NCBI RefSeq assembly: GCF_009017415.1 | Contig: NC_092407.1 | Span: forward strand, 1,302,001 to 1,366,000 | From: Aspergillus flavus | Lineage: Eukaryota > Ascomycota > Eurotiomycetes > Eurotiales > Aspergillaceae | DNA: 64,000 nt | Direction of reading: 5' to 3' | In this document: one piece after another, positions 11,349-20,172 of the stretch | Numbering within the stretch: the first letter of the stretch is position 1 | Layout of the letters: each line of letters opens with the position of its first letter | Position numbers and translations under genes: made by a program | The notes under the pieces: model-generated | What the model was told of the DNA's origin: nothing | What the model saw: the letters and a program-made list of their open reading frames with translations, nothing else | Database searches by the model: none

Positions 11349-11758
11349 GGGGGCTTTAGAAATTTGGACCTTCTCTCAAAACTTGGAACCTCACCCCTGT
11401 TGATATAATCTGACGGTATGACTATGGATACCCACCGCAGAGATTAAAACATAAAAACCAGCCCACATGTCGATATAGGCATATCTACTGAAAGGAACGG
11501 CTGCACACACCTTGGCCCTATTGGAAAGGAAATGACATATATTCACGTAGGCGTTTTGTTGATAATTACATGGAACTTGTCACTGGTACATATCATGACT
11601 GAACGTTAGATGGAGAAGTTTCAGCAATCAATGTTAGGCATATACTGGCCCGCACGATCAATAACATTTCACCACGGCTAGAGAAGGCAAATAATGCCTT
11701 TCGTAGAGAATTCTACATTAACATAAAAGATATATACATCGACATCCAAATCATGAGC
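11349..11758. other. Intergenic between converging genes
   Basis: A 410-base AT-rich gap between convergent 3' ends. It presumably holds both 3' UTRs; no other structure is seen. Confidence 0.5.
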
Positions 11759-13650
11759 TCATAACGCCGCATCTATCCACCGAAGCCCCTGCAACTGATT
11801 CGCGTACCGAACACCAAACCCATGCTCAAACACCTGCCGCACACTCTCCAGCCCTAACCCAGCTGTTTCCGGATACGTGAAAATAATGAACACCCACCCA
11901 ACAAAACAAACCCCAGCATAGAGCCCAAACGCACCCGACGCCGAGATCGCACTCACAAGCGAAAGAAAAGTCGCCGAAACAAGAATATTCGAGCTCCCTA
12001 TCAATTCAGAAGTCAGCATGGCACGCACGATTTCCAGTCTAAAACGCAACCCCACAACAACCAAGAAAGATGGAACCACATACAACAAACCATAGTCAAC
12101 ATCGCCGTCCCAACGGCCCTGACCTCCAGGGCCAAGAACTCGTTGGCCAACCACGGCACATTGCCCAATGCGATCGCATAAAACGCCACGAACACTGCGA
12201 AAGAAATGATGGCAAGGACCTTTGCCCACAACGGTGGTGTAGCCACAAGCTCTAGATTCGTATCGATGTTGATCTTCGAGAACGCCCCCGCAGCCATGGC
12301 CAGCGCCACTGGCAATCCCCACACAGTGCCAATCAATAAGCGCCGACGACCTAGGTCCACGAATTTGAGAGAGAGGGCTGTGAAGATGAAGTTCGTCCCG
12401 GAGACGATAAGGCCCGCTTCGATTGGTTTCGAGAACCCCATTATATTGAAGAGCGTGGCGGAGTAGTACATCAGAGAATTGAAACCGGAGAGCTGTTGCA
12501 GCGCCATGAGGCCGCAAGCTGTGATGAGCGAACGGAGATGCGAGGGGACGGTGTGCAGCTGTTTCCAGGACCAGCATGCGCGTCGGATCCCCTGGTCGAA
12601 GGAGACGGAGCGGTTGACGTCGTCTTGGATGGTTTGGACGAGGGTCTGGATGTCGGAGGGGGGCGCCTGTGGGTATATCTGTTGTAGCACCATTATGGCG
12701 TCTGCTGTTTGGTTCCGGTAGATGAGGTGGCGCGGGGTCTCGGGGTAGATGGGGAACAGCGCGACTTGGATTAGGGCTGGGATGGCGCCGAAGGCGAACA
12801 TGTAGCGCCAGCCCTGCGAGACGAGGTTGAATATGGACCCGATTGCGTAGGCGAGGGCTTGACCACCTGTTACTGCTAGCGAGTAGACGGTGATCATGCG
12901 ACCGCGGCGCGAGGAGGGGGAGAGTTCGGAGATGTAGATTGGAGTTACCTGTGTGTTGTGTTAGGAATGGTGTGAGTGATCGTGTAGGGTGTTCTGATTA
13001 CCATGGTTTCGAGGCCCATGCCTACCCCGATGATGAATCGCGCGATGGACATTAGGGCAACTGAATATGCGGATGATGCGAGGACGGAGCCGACGGTGAA
13101 CCAGATGCATCCGAGCCCTATGACCATTTTTCGTCCGATCTGTTAAGCAGGGTTAGATGTGGTTCTGGGTATATCAAGCTGGAACAACGTAGTTGAAGAA
13201 GGCTTGAAGAAAGCAACATACAGCATCTGTGGTGAGAGCCGCGATCAAAGCTCCGATAAAAGCACCACCGCTGGTAAGACTGGTCAAGAGTTGCTTCTCT
13301 TCCCTGCTGAGATCATGGCCCAGATCTCTATGGAATACAACAAGAGCGCTTGAAATGATGCCGGTGTCGTATCCGAAGAGAATTCCCCCGATGGATGCCG
13401 ACAGGACGCATCCATAGACGAACCTCGGAGAATAAACTGGCGTGTAGAACGCAGGAACGCGATGTGCAACATAGCTTCTACGATTGCCTTCATCTACATG
13501 TTCTAGTTCAATTGCGTGTGGAAGACAAGAAGTTTGATTGCCTGAGCGACGGCATTGTTTGGGATGCAGGTGTGAGGATAGATATGATTTCATGGAAGTG
13601 AAGGGAGATATGTTTTCACAATGCCGGTCGCTGAGAAAGGGGATCCTCAT
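11759..13650 (-). CDS. MFS sugar porter, myo-inositol transporter type
   Basis: Four exons on the minus strand: 13650-13222, 13139-13002, 12948-12084 and 11997-11759. All joins are in phase with GTATGT, GTAATC and GTATGT donors. The product is 556 aa; an internal ATG at 13593 would give 537 aa and may be the true start. Twelve helices of the major facilitator superfamily are expected in the plasma membrane. Sugar-porter signatures are visible: GGILFGYDTGIIS in helix 1, IGRK between helices 2 and 3, PETPR after helix 6, LQQLSGFNS in helix 7, and PETAG near the end. ALGNVPWLANEF with VRAVGTAML in helices 10-11 matches the proton/myo-inositol symporters (Itr1 type), so inositol or a related polyol is the best substrate guess. 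It is not proven. Confidence 0.87.
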
Positions 13651-14101
13651 GGAGCGGAGTATCTGGCAGATCCCCTGAAAGGACTTGGGTTATTGATTGA
13701 CCCTGAGAAAAAGCAAAGTAGCAAATGGAGAGCTTGGAAAAGGACCCGAAGGAACGATGGCTGCGTCATCATGTGCCTTTGCCACCCCTAAACTCGATCA
13801 TCTCCAGGTTCTCGCATCCATCTTTCTGATTCGACGAATAATGTCGATCGGAGTAAGCCACTGGTTTTAAGCTTCCCCGGACATTGTGCCCCCCTCATTT
13901 TACTTAAGAGCTAGAGGTCCAGACATGTTTCCAATTGTCACGCTGCGCGTGCAGACCCTGTCCCTACCCCAGTGTCTCGGAGATGATCAGCCGAAAGAGA
14001 ACGGAGATCCTACAGTTCCCCTGTCGCGATCATAACCCTCCACAGATGCATACTTATACACGCAATTGTTGAGAACAGGAAAGGAGACGGGGAATGGAGA
14101 A
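13651..14101. promoter_or_regulatory. Divergent promoter, transporter and rhodopsin-like gene
   Basis: About 450 bases separate the divergent starts of the inositol-type transporter and the rhodopsin-like gene. No operator can be assigned. Confidence 0.4.
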
Positions 14102-15472
14102 ATGGCGAGACTATGTAATGGCACCCCCGAGTCCCTGACCGTAATTGAACCGTAACACTGATCCCTCTGCCTCGCGCAGGTCCTATTCTGGGGCCTTTAT
14201 CTGATTGCCCTAATTCTCATGGCCCTTCGCGTTGCCTCGAGGATTTCAATTCGTGAGCGTCTGAAAGCCGACGATTACTTCGCCTTTTCGTCGTTCGCTC
14301 TCCTGTCGGTCGAAACAGCCATCCACACAGCCGCTGTTTCACCATATATCGACGCGTTTAACGCAGCGCAAAACAGCGCGGATTTCGGGAACGCTCTATC
14401 GGAAAGTCCAGCCTTGAGAGAAAATGTGACAGTGGTACTTCGATACTCTTTTGTACGTAGCTTTGCTTTGTAGTCAATCTTCCCTACTGGTTAACGCCCG
14501 CTAACATAGTCAGGCCTCTCTCATCATCTTTTGGCTTACGGTATGGTGCGTTAAATTTTCGATGCTTTTCTTTCTTCGGCCAATAATGTTGCCAATCCCA
14601 GTTTATCTGGAAGGGTACGTTGCGACAATATCATCTGACTTGCGGTGTTGATGAACTATCATCTTCTGACGCGTTTTATCAAGCTGGTACATCGTCTTCG
14701 GCTTCACGGTAATGAATCTCGTCGGATGTTTTCTTATACAATTCTTCGGGTGCCTGCCCTTTGGGCTTAACTTCTCAATCGACAATGGTAGCAAAAACTC
14801 CGCCGTCTTGTGCTTTTGATCAAGTAAATAGTTTGTTGACCGACCACAGATAGCTGCGTCTCCGGGAATTCCAGAGAACCAGGCAAGCTTTATGGCACGA
14901 CAGCCTTGGACACCCTGTCTGATGTGATGAGTATGCACTGGACAAGTACAGAACAAAAGCGTGTTAAACTGATATTTTTGGCGCAGTCGTCATCCTCCCA
15001 ACTCGACACCTGTTTGAACTCCCGGCAACAAAAAGGCAGAAAGCGGGTCTTGTCGTAATATTCGCGCTGGGATGGATAATTGTAACACTGCCCTCGTACC
15101 TCTCTATTGCAGCATTACTGGCGATGGGATTAGTCTCTGACAAAACTGATCAGATCGCATTTTCACTTGTCCGAGCAATACATGCCTCTCGGGCAGGAGA
15201 CGATTTCCTCGGCCCAATAAACCAGGTCTGTCCCCTTGTATCTCGTCTATGTATGGTTTCTGGGGGTCTATGATTACCAAGGCTAATATGTGTATCTGAA
15301 TAGCGTTGGCTCGCAATTTGGAGCCATGTGGAGTGTGTTGTTGGTCAGTGTTCCCCTCCTCGTGAAACGGCGATTCTAACGATATTCAGCGGTGACTGTG
15401 GCTTGTCTTCCGCCAATATGGGTTGGGTATCGGAAGCGTTGGAGGAGAGTGCATGAATCCTCGATGTCATGA
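14102..15472 (+). CDS. Rhodopsin-like (Pth11-related) seven-TM fungal membrane protein
   Basis: Eight exons reconstructed by hand: 14102-14140, 14180-14452, 14514-14614, 14684-14787, 14850-14930, 14987-15225, 15304-15343 and 15390-15472. All junctions keep phase and give 319 aa. The fragment order matches the fungal rhodopsin-like domain family: a first helix with WGLYLIALILMALRVASR followed by KADDYFAF, FLRPI then VYLEG, a cysteine-containing loop, and the characteristic LPTRHLFELPATKRQKAGL segment before a late helix. Such proteins are GPCR-like and common in Pezizomycotina; some Pth11 relatives sense surfaces or pH, but no function is inferred here. There is no CFEM domain. The first exon and its 39-nt intron are the weakest part; the true start could differ. 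Confidence 0.75.
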
Positions 15473-15667
15473 CGATCAGCACGTGTTGTCTCACGCAATT
15501 ATCAAACTCTGGTAGACTAATGCCAAATCCATATTATTGAGATAGGCCATCGTAAATATACTAATAAATCCAGAAGCCATACATTCAAAGCATCCAAAAC
15601 AAGCCGAACCATAACCTAACAGTCCATCTCAATAGTACCTCAACCCAAAATTTCCAAGAAGAAAAAA

Positions 15668-16114
15668 TCAATCCGCGAAATGCCCAGCAACATGATGCGC
15701 AACAGCAGTCTCATCACCCTCAAACACCCCGCAAACCGGACATGTCACCACCGATCCATCATGCACGGGCTGTTGAGGTTCATCCCGACGTGCACCCCGC
15801 CGCGGTCTTGTACTAACCATATACGCATCTAGACCGATATTCTGCGACGGAAGCTCTGCTTCAGAAGTAGTCCTTCTTGTCCTCTGACCCTGTGTTGGGT
15901 CAGGTGAAGGACAAGAACCCCCCGTCCCCATGGATTGCACTCGCCCTACCCGGCCATCCGTGAGCCGGACTTTGATACCCCGGGGATGGTTTCCTCGGGT
16001 GAGCACGTCGGCGATAGTTCCTGAGACGGTGCGACCGGTTGATTGGTCAGCTTTTAAGATGATGTTGACGGGGGCACCGGGCACAACCTCTCTGGTTGTG
16101 GGGACGCGGGGCAT
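15668..16114 (-). CDS. YwbE-domain protein with C-terminal zinc-finger-like tail
   Basis: The start is the ATG giving MPRVPTTREV; the longer open frame upstream has only a GTG. The product is 148 aa. Residues about 8-62 form a YwbE (DUF2196) domain, recognised by ILKADQSTGRTVSGTI, the LT..NHPRGIKVRL segment and DGRVGRVQ. This small basic domain also occurs in bacteria and its function is unknown. A disordered linker follows. The tail TCPVCGVFEGDETAVAHHVAG then HF forms a C-x2-C...H-x3-4-H pattern (Cys125, Cys128, His140/141, His145) resembling a ubiquitin-binding or C2H2-type finger. A soluble nuclear or cytosolic protein is likely. Confidence 0.8.
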   Translation of the reverse strand: MPRVPTTREVVPGAPVNIILKADQSTGRTVSGTIADVLTRGNHPRGIKVRLTDGRVGRVQSMGTGGSCPSPDPTQGQRTRRTTSEAELPSQNIGLDAYMVSTRPRRGARRDEPQQPVHDGSVVTCPVCGVFEGDETAVAHHVAGHFAD

Positions 16115-16457
16115 GATATATTTTGGATGTTGGGGGTTGTTGTTTTGTTGGGGTTGTATTTGAGGTTTTTGCAGATGGTGGTGCACGGGTTTTTCGATGA
16201 TGCGCTAAACTTGTTTGGGTAATCTATATTGGGTGCCCGAGTGTGGGGAGTATAGAAATAAGGTAGAAATATGTCTGATACGTAGTAGCCCTAAGGGGTG
16301 TTGTTGAGATATCGCGGTTTGGAACATTTTGCTGTTTGTTTGATTCTATTACCAATCTATCCGTGAACTCCCTCTCAAATTATTCAATTGTCAAAAATTT
16401 CGCAAACCCGAGCTATCCTATACTTAGTGACATTATTGATCCCTTACTTGGGTCATT

Positions 16458-17495
16458 TCATGACCATCTTGCAAACAACGACCCCCCCACACCCCCCCCT
16501 AAGTTTATAGCACTCTGTATAGATGTCAAAACCTCCGTTGCATATCTCACATCATAATAAACGGTAATGTCTGGATCACTCAAGGTACACACATGACAAT
16601 ATCTCGATGTCGTGTCATGCGATATCAACATTACCTCACCATTCTCATCACCACACAGTGATATTCCTCTCTTCTTTGCATAATCGAACAATATCTTCTC
16701 GATGTCTCCATTGCCACGCCCTTTGGCCCACCAAAATACACTCCGTCCAAAATAACCCCAAGAGTCACAAGCAACGATTTCAGTATCCAGCAGGATCTTT
16801 ACCACTTCCGCATGAGAATTTCGCACTCCTATTGAGTATAGCGTCGAACCACCGTGGTCTATCTGATTCTGATCAACGACACTGTCGGAAAGAATGGATG
16901 TTACTACCGCACCATAACCATTTTTAATCGCGTAGAGCAATGGTGCTCGGCCACAATTGCCTTTCCCATCGGCGGTGACTTTCTTCATACCGAGCAGCAG
17001 CCTAACGACCGCCTCGTGTCTGTTCTCTGCAGCCAACAACAGCGGCGTCCCTTTATACAGAGTGCCCTTGGACTCCACATCAGCACCTATCTCGAGAAGA
17101 AGCCTGACCACAGCCTCGTATCCGTTCCATGCTGCAGATGATAGCGGTGTTCGTCCGCAGCTGTTCTTGTAGCCCTGGTCAACTCTTTCCGTCGCTAATG
17201 GTTGCACCAGTATTGTAGTGTGCGAATATCCCACAGCGTGTAATAGCGGTATTAGCTCTTCATTGCTCAGAGAATCTGCACCTATACCTTGCTCAAGAAG
17301 CAGCTTTATGATCGCACTGTGCTCATTTTGCGAAGCATATGATGATAGGGTTCGACCATAGCTGTCACTTGCATCGGGTTCGGCTCGTTTTTGAAGAAGA
17401 GTCTTAACCGCTTCTTCAGCCCCAAAGGATGCTGCCAAGTAAGTCCTGTAACTCACCTCGGAAATTTCTGGCAATGGTGTTCTATATGCGACTGC
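16458..17495 (-). pseudogene. Ankyrin-repeat segment separated from the NLR-like gene by one stop
   Basis: The 346-codon open frame lies in exactly the same reading frame as the NACHT gene upstream, after a single TGA at 17498-17496. It has no ATG near its start. It encodes about seven ankyrin-like units, clearest in TPLSSAAWNGYEAVVRLLL and in TPLLLAAENRHEAVVRLLL. Near the end YCHVCTL resembles the start of a cysteine-rich C-terminal finger often seen in such proteins, but the following cysteines are missing. The tail runs through two C homopolymers (16482-16488 and 16492-16499), so the end may be frameshifted. It is either a broken 3' half, or the second half of a gene read through or spliced in a way I cannot see. 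Confidence 0.6.
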
Positions 17496-20172
17496 TCAAG
17501 AATTGGGAACCATCATTGTCTGGGCTGATGCCTCTACCTTCATGTTGCGACTGAGAAATTCCATAACTTCAGGGCATAGAGTCAAAGCTCCGCGAGCATG
17601 ATGTCCCCAGTATTGTGAGGCATAGTTATAGAGTGGATATGACTGCAAACGCTTCTCGAATTCTTCGTCTGTGTCGCAAGGCCCTCTCTGAAAGGCACTG
17701 TATGATAAGTATGTGACGCAGGATCTTGTGATTTCTGACTCCCCACCCAAGAACCACCGCTGTCGTGTCCTTTGGAAATATTCTTGCGCGGTGTAATGGA
17801 CCAGTCGAATGGTGTCATTTTCTTCATCGATTGTGACTAGCCCAGCACACAGAGATTGCAGGATATTAATGTTTGGAATGTAGTCTTTGTCCAGTTCCGT
17901 AGTATGCGGCCGAACCGCAAGGGCATGCTGGAGCTCTAATGTAAGAAGAGGCCTTCTAGCATAAACAATCCACGACAGGATTTGTTTCGCTAAGTCTTGA
18001 CTTTCCTTCCCATGGTCCTCAATTCTTATCATGGCTTGCTCATATATATCGTCCAACTTCTCTATTCTGTTGGTAAGATTCTGCAGGGCGTCTTTAACAT
18101 GCCCTCTTGTCGGTAGCGATACAAGTGAATTCATGTGTAACTCTGCCAGTAGAAACCTATGTATGATGTTAGCCCGTTGCAGAGTGGTCGTTATCGTGGG
18201 CCATGCGGCTTACATTCCATCGGTTGCCTTGATAACATCTCTCTTGATTATTCTTCTAATGGTGTCGTCGAAGATATCTGAGTGTTGGAGTCGCATCCTC
18301 TCATCCAAATACATCTCTATGTCGTTATCTCTTGCATAGACTTTCAAATATGCAGCCTTGGTGAATGCCTTCCCAATCTCAACGTCTACTCGAGAGGTTG
18401 CGAATATATTTACTCCATTTTTCGCCTGGAGACTAGAAAGTTCGGAGAGAAACCTCATCCGGCAGCCTTCGGATGTTTGGCATTCATCCAGTGCATCGAC
18501 AGCAATAAATATTCTCGAGTATTTTGCGACAACGGAGTGGAGAGCTCCTGATATGTCTTCTAGTGATGGCCGCATTTTTTGGACCTTGTTGTGATTAAAT
18601 AAGTCTCTCACACTTTCCGGTAAGGAAAAGCACCTCTCGGTTAGCTGTTTCAGCAGACTCGCAAGCAAGTGGTCAATATTCTGTTCGTCCTTCCGCTGGA
18701 AGTTGCAATATATGTACGCGATGCCAACAGTTGAATCCTGGGGAAAGAAATTGATAAGACTGTTGATTACTATAGACGTGAGAACCGTCTTTCCGGCTCC
18801 AGGAATACCTGAGCAAAACAATGTTTGGTGACTTGTATTGAACCATTTCTGGAACTCTGCCGAGTGTAGTAGCCATTGACCGGTTCCGGGTTGCCGCCTC
18901 CTGAAGATATCACTTTGTTTCGGGCCGTAGTCTATTGGCGTAAGCCAGTCAAGAATGTCCTGATCCTCCTTCCTGGCCAATTTAGACCTCATCACTTTAA
19001 GATCGGCCCCATTCCTGGACACGGTTTCAAGGACTGCAGTTCTATTAGAAGCTCAACATTCACCTGGCAGAATAGGTCGAGGGTCACTGACTTTGGTCAA
19101 GAAAGTCCTTCACTGGACGTTCTTCATCAACATCAGACGGTTTCACATATTCTAGCAGCTCCTTTGCAAACGCCGCGGCTACAGTTGCAGCATATCCCTG
19201 CCACTTGTTGTTCTTGTGTGAGTCTGCATAATTGAATATTCCTCGAATGACAATGCATGGGAAGTCGTTCATTAATCCCGCCGCTTCCGTTTCAACACAA
19301 AGAACGTGGCCACCAAACTGACGATCGAGTTTATCTCGAAAGGTAGCGTCATTAATTACCCGATTTCCAGATGCGATCAGCCCATAGTGCACGCGAACAT
19401 CTCCAGGCTGGCTTTGACTCCCATCACCTACAATGTTCGTTGCGTTGCTTGCCACTCGATTGGATCCACGATGTCTGGGAGTAAACACCCACCAGCCTAA
19501 CAGATACGTGACAAATGCTAGGATCATCTCCCAGAGACTTAAAATGACTTGCCGCCTGCCCCGACTATGATGGAACTCATGTGCGTGCAAAGGGTCCTCC
19601 AAGGAATCACACTTTAGATACGTCGGTGCTAGCTTTGGCCATTTCTGCTTTAGTTCTTCCAGAGACTCCGGTATTTTGGTCCCGTACAAGTCATGTTCCG
19701 TCTCCAGCTTGGTTAAGGCAGTGAGGAGTGAGGTTGGTGGATTGTTTAGCGCTCCGGTCCGCTCGAAACTGCCGTCCTTTGTCTTGCCCATATCCCACTG
19801 GACTACACCTGGAAACTCACCCACGGGCGTGCTAACCACTACATCACCGAGTCGGACCTTGGGCGGGATACCACCGCCGATGCCAACCATGAGGCCAACT
19901 TTGATGGATGGGAATGTCCGTACCATCTGGATAGCGACAGTTGCGGCTGAATTAGTGCCGTGCCTGCCTCTCGGCAAACAGGTTATGACAATGTTGTGCT
20001 TGCCAATGGATCCTAAGGTGTATGTGTTGGGGTCGTTAGATGGTTGTGGAAGACTTGGATGTCTCTGGTCCAGCATGCTCGTTGCTGCAGTCTGCTCCTT
20101 GAGGAGCGTGCAAATCCATCCCACGGTATATTCATTGTGACTCCTAGATTTAGTATCGGCTTGTGTGGCCAT
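17496..20172 (-). CDS. NLR-like protein: nucleoside phosphorylase-like domain plus NACHT
   Basis: Three exons, 20172-19092, 19033-18214 and 18156-17496, give 853 aa up to a TGA. Residues about 15-350 form a purine nucleoside phosphorylase/UDP phosphorylase-like domain ([52 protein letters not shown]). A hydrophobic insert ([18 protein letters not shown]) interrupts it. Residues about 425-600 form a NACHT-type NTPase with Walker A GIPGAGKT (436-443), Walker [10 protein letters not shown] and FATSR. A helical region typical of the post-NACHT segment follows ([21 protein letters not shown]). In fungi, PNP-NACHT-ankyrin proteins are NLR-like and related members act in non-self recognition. The first intron acceptor (19034) is inferred from phase. 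The ankyrin part lies just after the stop in the same frame, so the gene looks interrupted. Confidence 0.78.

Noticed and set aside
12013..12577. Two overlapping minus-strand frames suggesting a frameshift in the inositol-type transporter
   Set aside because: A GTATGT...GATAG intron (12083-11998) joins them exactly in phase at the conserved helix 10-11 region.
16114..16186. A longer N-terminus for the YwbE gene
   Set aside because: The extended frame starts with GTG and encodes a His/Gln/Asn-rich stretch; the ATG at 16114 gives the normal domain start.
17480..17560. An intron that would remove the TGA in the NLR-like gene
   Set aside because: The only plausible donor/acceptor pair gives a 56-nt intron that shifts the ankyrin frame, so the stop is kept as observed.
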